Source: Arthrobacter globiformis (GTDB lineage: Bacteria > Actinomycetota > Actinomycetes > Actinomycetales > Micrococcaceae). From it: a DNA stretch of 64,000 nucleotides. The notes below the pieces were generated by a model. It was given only the letters and a program-made list of their open reading frames with translations, was not told where the DNA came from and did not search any database. The stretch's first letter is position 1. The number at the start of each line of letters is the position of its first letter. The stretch is from the NCBI RefSeq assembly GCF_030817195.1, contig NZ_JAUSYZ010000001.1, positions 4,650,001 through 4,714,000 on the forward strand, in the 5' to 3' direction. The position numbers were made by a program, and so were the translations under genes. Positions 49,429 through 58,866 of the stretch are shown here, in pieces.

Positions 49429-52170
49429 GTGGCTGCAGGAGAAGATACCTCCCATATCCTCAGCGGGTTGACTAACCAGCTGCCTGATCGTGATCCGGAA
49501 GAGACCGCCGAGTGGGTTGAGTCCCTGGATGCGCTGATCAGGGAACAGGGCACGGAGCGTGCCCAATACATCATGCGCAGTCTCCTGCAGCGTGCCGGCG
49601 CGCAGAGCGTCGGGGTTCCGATGGTGACCACCACGGATTATGTGAACACGATCCCGGTGGACCAGGAAGCGGAATTCCCGGGGAACGAGGAGTTCGAGCG
49701 CCGGTACCGGGCGTACATGCGCTGGAACGCGGCGGTGATGGTGCACCGGGCGCAGCGGCCCGAGATCGGGGTGGGCGGGCATATCTCGACCTACGCCGGT
49801 GCCGCGACGCTGTACGAGGTCGGGTTCAACCACTTCTTCCGCGGCAAGGACCACCCCGGCGGCGGGGACCAGGTGTTCTTCCAGGGCCACGCGTCCCCGG
49901 GCATGTACGCCCGGGCGTTCATGGAAGGCCGGCTCTCGGAGGAGGACCTGGACGGGTTCCGGCAGGAAAAGTCCAAGGAAGGCCACGCGCTGTCCTCCTA
50001 CCCGCACCCGCGGCTGATGCCGCACTTCTGGGAGTTCCCGACCGTCTCGATGGGCATCGGCCCGATGAACGCGATCTACCAGGCCCAGTCCAACCGGTAC
50101 CTGCACAACCGCGGCCTGAAAGACACCTCGGACCAGCAGGTCTGGGCGTTCCTGGGCGACGGCGAAATGGACGAGCCCGAGTCCCGCGGCCTGCTCCAGC
50201 TCGCCGCGAACGAGAACCTGGACAACCTGAACTTCGTGATCAACTGCAACCTCCAGCGCCTGGACGGCCCGGTGCGCGGCAACGGCAAGATCATGCAGGA
50301 ACTCGAGGCGTTCTTCCGCGGCGCGGGCTGGAACGTGATCAAGGTCGTCTGGGGCCGGGAATGGGATGACCTGCTGACCCGCGACACGGACGGGTCGCTG
50401 GTGCAGATCATGAACGAAACCCCGGACGGGGACTACCAGACCTACAAGGCCGAATCCGGCGGGTTCGTCCGCGAACACTTCTTCGGGAAAACCCCGCAGA
50501 CCAAGGACCTGGTCGCTGACCTGACCGATGACGAGATCTGGAACCTCAAGCGCGGCGGGCACGACTACCGCAAGGTCTACGCCGCGTACAAGGCCGCGAC
50601 CGAATTCAAGGGCAAACCCACCGTGATCCTGGCCAAAACGGTCAAGGGCTACGGCCTGGGCCCGCACTTCGAAGGCCGCAACGCCACCCACCAGATGAAA
50701 AAACTCACCCTCGACGACCTGAAGGAATTCAGGGATTACTTGAGGATTCCCATTTCCGATGCCCGGCTCGAAGAGGATCCTTACCGGCCTCCGTATTTCC
50801 ACCCCGGTCCGGACGCACCCGAGATCGCCTATCTCCTGGAGCGGCGGAGGGCATTGGGCGGGTCCGTACCCGAACGCCGTTCCGGCCAGGGGTCGGTGGA
50901 GATGCCGGACGCTAAGACGTTCGACGTCGCCAAGCGCGGTTCGGGCAAGCAGCACGCCGCCACCACCATGGCGTTCGTCCGCCTGCTCAAGGATCTCCTC
51001 CGCGACAAAAAGTTCGGGCACCGGATCGTTCCCATCGTGCCGGACGAATCGAGGACGTTCGGCATGGACGCGTTCTTCCCGACCGCGAAGATCTACAACC
51101 CCAAGGGCCAGAACTACCTGTCCGTGGACCGGGACCTGGTCCTGGCCTACAAGGAATCCGCGCAGGGACAGCTGATCCACCCCGGCATCAACGAAGCCGG
51201 CGCCGTGGCAGCCTTCACCGCCGCCGGCACCGCCTACGCCACCCACGGCGTGCCCCTGGTCCCGGTCTACGTGTTCTACTCCATGTTCGGCTTCCAGCGC
51301 ACCGGCGACGCCTTCTGGGCCGCCGCCGACCAGATGACCCGCGGCTTCATCATCGGCGCCACCGCAGGACGGACCACCCTCACCGGCGAAGGCCTCCAGC
51401 ACGCCGACGGACACTCCCCGCTGCTGGCCTCCACCAACCCCGCCGTGGTCACCTACGACCCCGCCTACGGCTACGAAATGGGCCACATCGTCCGCGACGG
51501 CCTCGAACGCATGTACGGGCACGACTCCGCAGACCGTAACCTCATGTACTACCTCACGGTCTACAACGAGCCCATCACCCAGCCCGCCGAACCGGAGAAC
51601 CTCGACGTCGAAGGCGTCCTGAAGGGCATCTACAAACTCGCGGCCTCCACCACCGAAGGACCCAAGAGCCAGATCCTCGCCTCCGGCGTCTCCGTCCCCT
51701 GGGCCCTCGAAGCCCAGCGGATCCTCGCCGAAGACTGGGGCGTCTCCGCCGACGTCTGGTCCGTCACCTCCTGGAACGAACTGCGCCGCGACGGCCTCGC
51801 CGCCGAAGAGGAAGCCTTCCTCAACCCCGGCCAGGACGCCCGCGAACCGTTCGTCACCAGGCAGCTCGCCGGAGCCCAGGGCCCCGTCGTCGCCGTCTCG
51901 GACTACATGAAGGCCGTCCCGGACCAGATCCGGCAGTTCATCCCGAACGACTTCGCCACCCTCGGCGCCGACGGCTTCGGCTTCTCCGACACCCGCGCCG
52001 CCGCCCGCCGCTACTTCAAAAACGACACCCACTCCATCGTCGTCAAAACCCTGCAGCTGCTGGCGGCGAGGGGCGAGGTGCAGGAGGGCGCGCCGTCGTA
52101 CGCCATGGACCGCTACAAACTCCTGGACGTCACGGCGGGAACAACGGGAGGAGCCGGCGGCGACTCCTGA
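49429..52170 (+). CDS. aceE: Pyruvate dehydrogenase E1 component (homodimeric type)
   Basis: A 913-residue thiamine-diphosphate enzyme that decarboxylates pyruvate and transfers acetyl to the E2 lipoyl group. The start is GTG 49429. The ThDP motif is LGDGEMDEPES (near residue 242), then NLDNLNFVINCNLQRLDGPV; HISTYAGAATLYEVGFNHFFRG and GHASPGMYARAFMEG are typical E1p segments. No E2 or E3 genes are adjacent, as usual in actinobacteria. Codon use matches the neighbours. A palindrome precedes it. It is alone between the two purine-related operons. Confidence 0.95.
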   Translation: MAAGEDTSHILSGLTNQLPDRDPEETAEWVESLDALIREQGTERAQYIMRSLLQRAGAQSVGVPMVTTTDYVNTIPVDQEAEFPGNEEFERRYRAYMRWNAAVMVHRAQRPEIGVGGHISTYAGAATLYEVGFNHFFRGKDHPGGGDQVFFQGHASPGMYARAFMEGRLSEEDLDGFRQEKSKEGHALSSYPHPRLMPHFWEFPTVSMGIGPMNAIYQAQSNRYLHNRGLKDTSDQQVWAFLGDGEMDEPESRGLLQLAANENLDNLNFVINCNLQRLDGPVRGNGKIMQELEAFFRGAGWNVIKVVWGREWDDLLTRDTDGSLVQIMNETPDGDYQTYKAESGGFVREHFFGKTPQTKDLVADLTDDEIWNLKRGGHDYRKVYAAYKAATEFKGKPTVILAKTVKGYGLGPHFEGRNATHQMKKLTLDDLKEFRDYLRIPISDARLEEDPYRPPYFHPGPDAPEIAYLLERRRALGGSVPERRSGQGSVEMPDAKTFDVAKRGSGKQHAATTMAFVRLLKDLLRDKKFGHRIVPIVPDESRTFGMDAFFPTAKIYNPKGQNYLSVDRDLVLAYKESAQGQLIHPGINEAGAVAAFTAAGTAYATHGVPLVPVYVFYSMFGFQRTGDAFWAAADQMTRGFIIGATAGRTTLTGEGLQHADGHSPLLASTNPAVVTYDPAYGYEMGHIVRDGLERMYGHDSADRNLMYYLTVYNEPITQPAEPENLDVEGVLKGIYKLAASTTEGPKSQILASGVSVPWALEAQRILAEDWGVSADVWSVTSWNELRRDGLAAEEEAFLNPGQDAREPFVTRQLAGAQGPVVAVSDYMKAVPDQIRQFIPNDFATLGADGFGFSDTRAAARRYFKNDTHSIVVKTLQLLAARGEVQEGAPSYAMDRYKLLDVTAGTTGGAGGDS

Positions 52171-52208
52171 GCCCGCCGAAAAGTTCGACCACCGGGCTGG
52201 CAACACAT

Positions 52209-52253
52209 TAAAAAACGACGGCGGCCCTCACCTGATGGTGGGGGCCGCCGTCG
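52209..52253 (-). terminator. Terminator shared by aceE and the second YegP-like gene
   Basis: CGACGGCGGCCC and GGGCCGCCGTCG pair strongly around CTCACC...GGTGG; on the minus strand the stem is followed by TTTTTTAA. It lies between the convergent genes. Confidence 0.85.
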
Positions 52254-52265
52254 GGCTTGATTAGT

Positions 52266-52451
52266 TCAGGGACGCCTGCGGTCGACGACGAAGCCAGTTG
52301 CTGCGCTCTCCCGGACTGCCGTGATCCCCGCGGCAACTGCCTTGATATTGGGAAAGCTGGGCGAAACCGCAACCACGGTTCCGTCGTCTGCCGTCAGCCT
52401 GAACCGGTACTGTCCCGCGCCCGCCGTCTCGATTACGAATGAACCTGCCAT
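52266..52451 (-). CDS. Second YegP-family (DUF1508) small protein
   Basis: A 61-residue protein. The ATG at 52451 follows GCGGAAGGAGCG, an excellent ribosome site. It reads FVIETAGAGQYRFRLTADDGT, then VAAGITAVRESAATGFVVDRRRP, and aligns along its length with the copy at 3809 (about half identical by eye). DUF1508 proteins are of unknown function, and having two diverged copies 48 kb apart is the notable point. It converges on aceE. Confidence 0.8.
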   Translation of the reverse strand: MAGSFVIETAGAGQYRFRLTADDGTVVAVSPSFPNIKAVAAGITAVRESAATGFVVDRRRP

Positions 52452-52635
52452 ATACGCTCCTTCCGCCAGCTGCACCGTTGCAGCCGCCATTACGACCCCC
52501 AATTGCCAACACGACATATCCGACGTTAGCCGCCATTCACTGGACGAACCACCCCTACTACCGGGTAGCATTCCGCCGCATCCGGACCGGACGTCCGGTC
52601 CGGGCGCCGGGTCCGGCATGGCCTAGGGTGATTCC

Positions 52636-53259
52636 ATGACCGCCTCCCCCCTTCCCCGGACCACGGGCGTGCTGCTGGCGGCGGGTGCCGGTACCCGTCT
52701 GGGCCGCGGCCCCAAGGCGCTGCTTCCGTTCCGCGGCCGCACCCTCGTGGAGGTCCTGGCGGACGTGCTGCTCGACGGCGGCTGCCGGGAGGTGGTGGTG
52801 GTGCTCGGCGCGGGCGCCGCGGACGTCCGCGCGCGGACCGACCTGGCCCGGCACACCGTGGTGGAGAACCCGGAGTGGACCGGCGGAATGGGAAGTTCGT
52901 TCCAGGCGGGACTGGACCGTGCACCCCCGGAAGACCATGTGCTGGTGGCGCTCGTGGACCAGCCCGGGCTGACAGCGGAAACCGTCGCCCGGCTGTTGCG
53001 GGCACACCGGCCGGGCCGGGTGACGGCCGCAGCCTACGCCGATGCTTCCGGCAAGCTCCGGCGCGGCCACCCGCTGCTGCTCGACGCCACCCTGCGCGCG
53101 AAAGCTGTGGCGTCGGCGGCCGGAGACGCCGGTGCCCGGTTCTTCCTGCAGGCCCACCCGGAACTGATCGACCTGGTGGACTGCACGCCGCCACCCGGTT
53201 CAGGCCAGTCCGGCGGCGAAGACCTCGACACCCCGGACCAACTGCACCTGCTCGGCTAG
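52636..53259 (+). CDS. MocA-like nucleotidyltransferase
   Basis: A 207-residue MobA/MocA-type transferase. GVLLAAGAGTRLGRGPKALLPF is the nucleotide-binding signature; NPEWTGGMGSSFQAGL and LVALVDQPGLTAETVARLL follow the MocA pattern. MocA adds CMP to molybdenum cofactor to give the MCD form used by xanthine dehydrogenases; XDH lies 2.4 kb away, which fits. A general sugar-nucleotide transferase cannot be excluded. Confidence 0.8.
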   Translation: MTASPLPRTTGVLLAAGAGTRLGRGPKALLPFRGRTLVEVLADVLLDGGCREVVVVLGAGAADVRARTDLARHTVVENPEWTGGMGSSFQAGLDRAPPEDHVLVALVDQPGLTAETVARLLRAHRPGRVTAAAYADASGKLRRGHPLLLDATLRAKAVASAAGDAGARFFLQAHPELIDLVDCTPPPGSGQSGGEDLDTPDQLHLLG

Positions 53260-53292
53260 GTCAGCGGCGGGCGAGGGCTGCGCGGCCGGCAG

Positions 53293-53943
53293 TTACTGAA
53301 CCATCCCCGCCGCAAGAAGTTCGTGCAGTCCCTGCTTGAAGCGGGCCCTCCCGCCGTGGGCCGGATGCCTGACTTTAGGCACATCCAGGCCACTGCGGCG
53401 GAGGCTGGTGTGTGCAACGTTCCCCACGGCCACCACGGTTTCGATGGGAAAGATCCCCGTCAGGGCCTGCCAGAACGGGGTGCCCAGCGCCGCTTCCGCG
53501 GGTGTGGGCGTGCGGTTGGACAGCGGCCGTCCCGGCAGGTGCGTATGCCAAGGGCATGCGCTCCAGAGCAAAGGGAGGAAGCCGAGCTCGGCCAGGACAT
53601 CCCACATCACCGTGGCCGTCGGCTCGGCGGCGACGCCGGCCGCCTCCGGCGGCAGCACGTACCCTTTCCCGGAACCGAACAGTCCGAAGGGATTGGCCGG
53701 CCCCTGGAACATGGTGCGGTTGGTGAACGGGACCCCCGTGATCCGCATGCCCCGGAAGCCCGGCGCCTCCCCCACCAGCAGCACCTTCGGGGCCCGGTCC
53801 AGCATGTCGCTGAGATAGGCCAGCAGGTTTTGCCGGCGCAGGGCATTGGCGGGAATCGAGTGGTCGAAGAAGTTGGTGCAGGCCGGGCCGGTTTCGACGG
53901 CGGCCAGCCGGTCAATGAAGTCTTCGATCGGCAATGGGGTCAT
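53293..53943 (-). CDS. Uracil-DNA glycosylase superfamily protein
   Basis: A 216-residue UDG-fold protein. The water-activating motif is VGEAPGFRGMRITGVPFTNRT and the DNA-intercalation motif is VRHPAHGG. This looks like the UDG families 4/5-like or 'uracil-DNA glycosylase-like' group without clear FeS cysteines. Three bases separate it from the aldo/keto reductase gene, so the two are in one operon. Activity on uracil or on other damaged bases is not settled. Confidence 0.75.
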   Translation of the reverse strand: MTPLPIEDFIDRLAAVETGPACTNFFDHSIPANALRRQNLLAYLSDMLDRAPKVLLVGEAPGFRGMRITGVPFTNRTMFQGPANPFGLFGSGKGYVLPPEAAGVAAEPTATVMWDVLAELGFLPLLWSACPWHTHLPGRPLSNRTPTPAEAALGTPFWQALTGIFPIETVVAVGNVAHTSLRRSGLDVPKVRHPAHGGRARFKQGLHELLAAGMVQ

Positions 53944-53946
53944 GCT

Positions 53947-54927
53947 TTACCAGCGGGGGTGGACAGCCCCGCGGAAGTAGTGGTCATAGATCCAGCGCAC
54001 GCCTTCGTCGAACTCCGGGCCGAGTACTGTGGCGGCCGCGGCGGCGTTGGCCCTGGCCTGCTCCACGGAACGGGCACCGGGAATGACGGACGTGACGCCG
54101 TCCTGCGCGGCGACCCACGCGATCGCAGCCTGCGCGGTACCGGCGCCCTCCGGTACCAGCTGTTCGAACTCGGCCACGGCTTTGAGCCCCAGCTCGTAGT
54201 CCACCCCGGAGAAGGTCTCTCCGACGTCGAAGGCGTTCCCGGCGCGGTTGTAGTTGCGGTGGTCGTCCTGCGCAAACGTGGTTTCCTTGGTGTACTTCCC
54301 GGACAGCAGGCCGGAGGCGAGCGGAACCCGGGCAATGATGCCCACGCCCGCGGCCTTCGCGGCGGGGAGCACCTCCTCCAGCGGCTTGAGCCGGAAGGCG
54401 TTCAGGATGATCTGCACGGACGCCGTGCCCTCGTGCCGCAGGGCTTCGAGGGCTTCGTCGGTCCGCTCCACGCTGACGCCGTAGTTCCGAACGGCACCCT
54501 CGGCAACGAGGGTGTCCAGGGCGTCGTAGACCTCGGCACGGCTGTATACAGCGGTGGGCGGGCAGTGCAGCTGGACCAGGTCCAGAACATCGGTGCGCAG
54601 GTTGCGGCGCGACCGGTCCACCCATTCGCGGAAGTTTGCGAGGTTGTAGTTTTCCGGACGCTGCTCCAGCCGGCGGCCCATCTTCGTGGCCACCGTGATG
54701 CCCAAGCTGGGGTTGTCGGCGAGGAACGCTCCAATGGCCTGCTCGCTGCGGCCGTCCCCGTAGACGTCCGCCGTGTCGAAGAAGGTCACGCCGGCCTCCG
54801 CCGAGGCCGCGAGAATGGCCTGCGCCTGCGCCGGGTCAACGTTGCCCCAGTCCGCGCCGAGCTGCCAAGTCCCCAGTCCAACGACTGAAACGTTCCGTCC
54901 GGTCTTGCCTAAGATGCGCTGTTCCAT
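53947..54927 (-). CDS. Aldo/keto reductase
   Basis: A 326-residue NADPH-dependent reductase. The catalytic set is Asp and Tyr in FFDTADVYGDGRSEQAIG, Lys in VATKMGRR, and His in DLVQLHCPP. The C-terminus ends in DHYFRGAVHPRW. Similar proteins reduce small aldehydes and ketones. It precedes the UDG gene; no functional link to purine metabolism is evident. Confidence 0.9.
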   Translation of the reverse strand: MEQRILGKTGRNVSVVGLGTWQLGADWGNVDPAQAQAILAASAEAGVTFFDTADVYGDGRSEQAIGAFLADNPSLGITVATKMGRRLEQRPENYNLANFREWVDRSRRNLRTDVLDLVQLHCPPTAVYSRAEVYDALDTLVAEGAVRNYGVSVERTDEALEALRHEGTASVQIILNAFRLKPLEEVLPAAKAAGVGIIARVPLASGLLSGKYTKETTFAQDDHRNYNRAGNAFDVGETFSGVDYELGLKAVAEFEQLVPEGAGTAQAAIAWVAAQDGVTSVIPGARSVEQARANAAAAATVLGPEFDEGVRWIYDHYFRGAVHPRW

Positions 54928-54953
54928 CCCCCGACTATATGTTGCCGACGCCG

Positions 54954-55009
54954 CGCGGGGTCACTTCGCGCCCTCCCTTGCGGTTCATGGGGCGCAAAGT
55001 GACTCCGCG
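54954..55009. repeat. Palindrome overlapping the xdhA stop
   Basis: CGCGGGGTCACTTCGCGCCC (54954-54973) pairs with GGGCGCAAAGTGACTCCGCG (54990-55009), 18 of 20 positions. The right arm encodes the last residues of XdhA. It may act as a terminator for both flanking genes and shares the CACTTTG-GCGC core with other palindromes in the window. Confidence 0.75.
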
Positions 55010-57870
55010 TTGCCTGGACCTGCGGGAACGCCGTCTGCGGGAACTCCGCCTGCGGGAACGCCGTCGGGAACGAGTCCCGCCGCCTTCAGCCCCAGGTAGA
55101 TCTTGTCCCGGGCGATCGGCAGCTCGGCGAACCGGACGCCGGTGGCATTCCGGATGGCGTTGGCGAGCGCCGGCGCCACGGGGTTGAAGGGGCTTTCGCT
55201 CATGGACTTGGCCCCGAGCGGTCCCATCGCATCGTTGGTGTCGGCGAAGTACACCTCGCTGCGCGGAACGTCGGCGAAGGACGGGATGTGGTACTGCCGG
55301 AGGATGTCCGTGGTGACCCTACCGGCGTCGTCCACCCGGACTTCCTCGTAGAGGGCGGCGCCCAGGGCCTGGGCGATGCCGCCCTCGATTTGACCGCGGC
55401 ACTGCCGCGGGTTCACCACGACGCCGGCGTCCGCCGCCTGCACGCTCTGCAGGATCCGCAGCTCACCGGTCCCGGTGTTCACGGCCACGCGGAAACCGTG
55501 GACGTTGAAGGCCACCGAGCGCGGTGTGCCGCCCCAGCGCCCCTCGGCCTCGAGTTCGACGCCGGCCTGCCGGGCGGCGTCGAACAGTTCAGTAAGCGGC
55601 ACCCGGGTTCCCTCGCAGACGACGGCGTCGCCGTCGAGCACGCATCCGGAGGCCTGGATCTGCCGGACGCCGGCGGCGAACGCCCGGATCCGGACGGCCA
55701 GTTCCTCGGCGGCGGCAAGTGTGGCCTTGCCGGCCACGACCGTGCCGGCCGAGCCGAAGGCGCCGGTGTCATGCTCGATCAGGTCCGTGTCGGACTGCCG
55801 GACGGCGACCCGCGCGGCCACGGTGGACAGCGCCGTCGCCGCCAGCTGTGCGTGCACGGTGGTAGTGCCGTTGCCGAATTCCGCGGTTCCGACGTCGGCG
55901 GCGTACGTTCCGTCGGCCAGGAGCCGGAGCTTCGAGTGGGCGAAGTGGCCCCGCGGCGGAACGGTGTCGATCATGGACAGGGCGGTACCCTCCCCTGTGA
56001 CCCAGTCCGGGCCAAGGTCGTCAAGGCCGGCGGACCGGTAGCGTTCGCGGCCGCGTTCCAGCGCGTCCTGCACCAGGCGCGTGCACTGGTCCAGCCCGTA
56101 GCTGCCGTAGTGGACGTCCTCTTCGGGTTCGGAATGGGTGGAGAGCATGTCGTCGCCCTCGCGGACCATGTTGCGGCTGCGGAACTCCAGCGGGTCCATG
56201 CCAATGCCCGCGGCCAGTTCGTCGATGGCCGATTCGATGGCAAAGATCATCTGGCTGAGCCCGTAACCGCGGAAGGCGCCGGACGGCACGGTGTTCGTGT
56301 AGACGGCCTGCGCGTCGACCTTCTTGTTGGCGCATTTGTAGACGGCCAGGGATTCGCTGCAGCCATGGAACATGACCCCGGGGGCGTGGTTGCCATAGGC
56401 GCCCGTGTTCGTGAGGACGTCCAGCTGCAGCGCCGTGAGCCGGCCGTCGCTGCTGGCGCCCGCCTTGAGTTTGATGGTGAACGGGTGCCGCGTGGTGCTG
56501 GCGGTGAACTGCTCGGTCCGGGTGAACTCCAGCTGCACGGGGCGCCGCAGTTTCATGGCCGCGAGCGCGGCGATGTCCTCCGTCAGCACCTCCTGTTTGC
56601 CGCCGAAACCGCCGCCAACCCGGCCCGCCACCACGTGGACCTGGTCCTCCGGCAGCCCGAACACGCGGCAGAGCGTGCGGCGCACCAGGAACGGAACCTG
56701 GCTGGACGTGCGCACCTGCAGCCTGCCGTCGTCGTCCACCGAGGCGATGGCGGCATGGGTTTCCAGCGCGACGTGCTGGACCCGCTGGGTGCGGTAGGTC
56801 TGCTCATGGATGAAGTCGGCGGCCGCGAAGCCGTCGCTGACGCTGCCAAGCTCGGAGTGCAGCTCGGCCACGATGTTCCGCCCCGGCTGGGCGATCCGCG
56901 CCGCGCCGGCGTCCTTGTCCCCGTGCAGGGCGGGCGCGCCGGGCCGGATGGCGTCCTGCGGGGTGAACACCGCGGGCAGTTCCTCATACTCGACGCGGAC
57001 AGCGCGAACGCCGGCTTCCGCGGCCCCCACCGATTCCGCGACGACGGCGGCCACCCGCTGCCCGCGGAACCTCACCACGGTGTCCAGCAGCCGGGTGTCG
57101 TCGGGGTCATCGGTGTAGAGCTCGTGCTGGGCGCTGGAATACAGCTGGTCCGGGGCGTCCTCGGCGGTGAGCACGGCCACCACTCCCGGCACCTCCATGG
57201 CCGCCGCGGTGTCGATGGACACGACGCGCGCGTGCGCATGCGGTGAACGCACGAGCTTCATATGCAGCAGGCCGGGCAGCGCCTCGGCCGGGACGTCCAG
57301 CGTGTAGCGCGCCTGCCCCGTAACCACCGCGAGGCTGGCGGGGGCCGGGACGTCGTCCCCCAGCCGGCCGGGTTCCGGGGCGGGCTGTCCCTCGCCGGCG
57401 ATCCCCGAGCCGGGGCCTTCCGGGGCCGGGTGTCCTTGGTGGCCGCAGACGGCGTCCGCGATGGCCCGGTATCCGGTGCACCGGCACAGGTTGCCCTTGA
57501 GGTTGCGCGGCAGGTTTTCCTTCTGCGCGTCGTCGAACGTGGCGGCCGTCATCACCATGCCCGCGGTGCAGAAGCCGCACTGGAAGCCCTGGCGGTCCAG
57601 GAACTGCTGCTGCACCGGGTGCAGGTCAGCTCCCGGGTTCGTGGCTGCGAGGCCTTCGATCGTCGTGACGGCGTGGCCCTCCGCGCGCACGGCAGGGTAG
57701 ATGCAGCTGTGCACCGGGGTGCCGTCCACGTGCACGGTGCAGGCACCGCAGTCGCCGCCGTCGCAGCCCTTCTTCACGCCGAAGTTGCCCTGCTCCCGGA
57801 GGAACGTGCGCAGGCACTGGCCGGGCCGCGGCTGCGCCTGCACCGGCGCGCCGTTGATTTCCATGGCCAT
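54985..57870 (-). CDS. Xanthine dehydrogenase, fused [2Fe-2S] and molybdopterin subunit
   Basis: A 961-residue molybdenum hydroxylase that oxidises hypoxanthine/xanthine to urate. I start at ATG 57870, after GAGAGGGG. The first 2Fe-2S cluster uses Cys36, 41, 44 and 56; the second uses Cys98, 101, 129 and 131. The Mo domain has GRVGGGFGGKQE, GAFRGYGLSQ and the active-site Glu892 in SMSESPFNPVAP (GAKSMSES replaces the more usual GAKGVGE). The FeS-to-Mo fusion, with the FAD subunit separate, is seen in some actinobacteria. The end is GAVPADG-like repeats. It follows the FAD gene with a 2-bp gap. Confidence 0.9.
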   Translation of the reverse strand: MAMEINGAPVQAQPRPGQCLRTFLREQGNFGVKKGCDGGDCGACTVHVDGTPVHSCIYPAVRAEGHAVTTIEGLAATNPGADLHPVQQQFLDRQGFQCGFCTAGMVMTAATFDDAQKENLPRNLKGNLCRCTGYRAIADAVCGHQGHPAPEGPGSGIAGEGQPAPEPGRLGDDVPAPASLAVVTGQARYTLDVPAEALPGLLHMKLVRSPHAHARVVSIDTAAAMEVPGVVAVLTAEDAPDQLYSSAQHELYTDDPDDTRLLDTVVRFRGQRVAAVVAESVGAAEAGVRAVRVEYEELPAVFTPQDAIRPGAPALHGDKDAGAARIAQPGRNIVAELHSELGSVSDGFAAADFIHEQTYRTQRVQHVALETHAAIASVDDDGRLQVRTSSQVPFLVRRTLCRVFGLPEDQVHVVAGRVGGGFGGKQEVLTEDIAALAAMKLRRPVQLEFTRTEQFTASTTRHPFTIKLKAGASSDGRLTALQLDVLTNTGAYGNHAPGVMFHGCSESLAVYKCANKKVDAQAVYTNTVPSGAFRGYGLSQMIFAIESAIDELAAGIGMDPLEFRSRNMVREGDDMLSTHSEPEEDVHYGSYGLDQCTRLVQDALERGRERYRSAGLDDLGPDWVTGEGTALSMIDTVPPRGHFAHSKLRLLADGTYAADVGTAEFGNGTTTVHAQLAATALSTVAARVAVRQSDTDLIEHDTGAFGSAGTVVAGKATLAAAEELAVRIRAFAAGVRQIQASGCVLDGDAVVCEGTRVPLTELFDAARQAGVELEAEGRWGGTPRSVAFNVHGFRVAVNTGTGELRILQSVQAADAGVVVNPRQCRGQIEGGIAQALGAALYEEVRVDDAGRVTTDILRQYHIPSFADVPRSEVYFADTNDAMGPLGAKSMSESPFNPVAPALANAIRNATGVRFAELPIARDKIYLGLKAAGLVPDGVPAGGVPADGVPAGPGNAESLCAP

Positions 57871-57872
57871 GC

Positions 57873-58866
57873 TCAGGCCCCTCTCTTCGTCTGCCGGGTC
57901 TGCTGCTGCTGTGCCTGCTGCGCCGGTGTCTGCTGCTGCTGTGTCTGCTGCGGCGGCCAGAAGTCCCCGGACACCGCCGCCGGCGCTCCGGCCGGCAAGC
58001 CAAGTTCTAGCCGGATTTCCTCCGCCAGGCGGTGCGTCATGTCGCGGCGCCACGCGGGCAGCCCGTGGATATCGTCGTGGTACAAGCCTGCCGGGATGGC
58101 GGCCCCGAGTCCGTCCGCCAGCTCAGGCGCGTCCGGCAAGGAACTGAACCGGAGCTGCACGGGCCGTTTGGTCGCTGCGGTGACGGTGAGCGTGAACCGG
58201 CCGCCGCCGTCGAGCCTTCCGATCAGCAGCACCCCCGACCTGCCGAGGTTGCTCAGCGAAAGCCGGCGGAACGCCACCCGGGAGGACAGGGCCGACGCCG
58301 GCAGGCTGACGCTGCGGAGCAGCTCGCCCGGTGCCAGCGCGTTTTGCCCGTCCCCGGTGATGAAGTCGGCCACCGGCAGCTCCCGGCGGGAGCCTCCCGG
58401 GCCGAGGACCGTGGCCGTGCCGTCCAGTCCTGCGCACAGCGAGATCATGGGGCCGGCCGGCAGGGATGTGCACAGGTTGCCGCCCACGGTGGACATGTTC
58501 CAGACCTTGAAGGACGCCACGAAGGAGTCGCAGCAGGGCCGGATCAGCTCCCAGACCAGGCCAGTCCTGCGCATTCGGTTCTGCTTCCGACGCGTGGCCG
58601 GTGAGTCCCGCGCGGAAGAGCGTCTCGGGGAGGGCGTACAGTTCGGCGACAGTGCAGGTGGCGGCGAGCTCGATGCCGTCCGCAGTCACGGTGACGGGCT
58701 GCCAGCCGGCGGAGCCGAGGTCCAGCAGGCGCCGCAGCGGCTCGGGCCCGAAGGCTGTGCTGCCGTAGGAAAAGAGGACGGTGCCTCCTGCCAGCCAGGC
58801 GTCGCCGTCGCGCCAGTCGGCGGGGTCGGTGGTGCGGACCACCGCCTCGATGGTGTTCATGTCCAT
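57873..58866 (-). pseudogene. Xanthine dehydrogenase FAD-binding subunit, interrupted by a one-base frameshift
   Basis: Expected length about 330 residues. The first part from ATG 58866 has DAWLAGGTVLFSYGSTA and LRRLLDLGSAGW, the FAD-binding start. At 58550-58552 one extra C on the plus strand (GG/CCC run) breaks the frame; in the other frame the protein goes on with ELIRPCCDSFVASFKVWNMS and TVGGNLCTSLPAGPMISL (the FAD motif). Both halves keep motifs, so I call it a frameshift of one gene. The C-terminal tail is Gln-rich from a CTG-type repeat. A sequencing error is likely. Start overlaps xdhC. Confidence 0.85.
57898..57957. repeat. CTG-rich microsatellite in the FAD-subunit tail
   Basis: Runs of TGCTGCTGCTGTG and variants encode a Gln-rich tail (QQQQ, TPAQQ). 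It is a low-complexity trinucleotide expansion about 600 bp from the frameshift. Confidence 0.7.

Noticed and set aside
49270..52206. A 978-codon open frame antisense to aceE
   Set aside because: It is a shadow of a GC-rich gene; composition is Gly/Val/Asp/Arg-rich without family motifs, while aceE on the other strand has all its motifs.
55288..57246. A 652-codon frame antisense to xdhA
   Set aside because: Same GC-shadow effect; xdhA carries all expected cofactor motifs.
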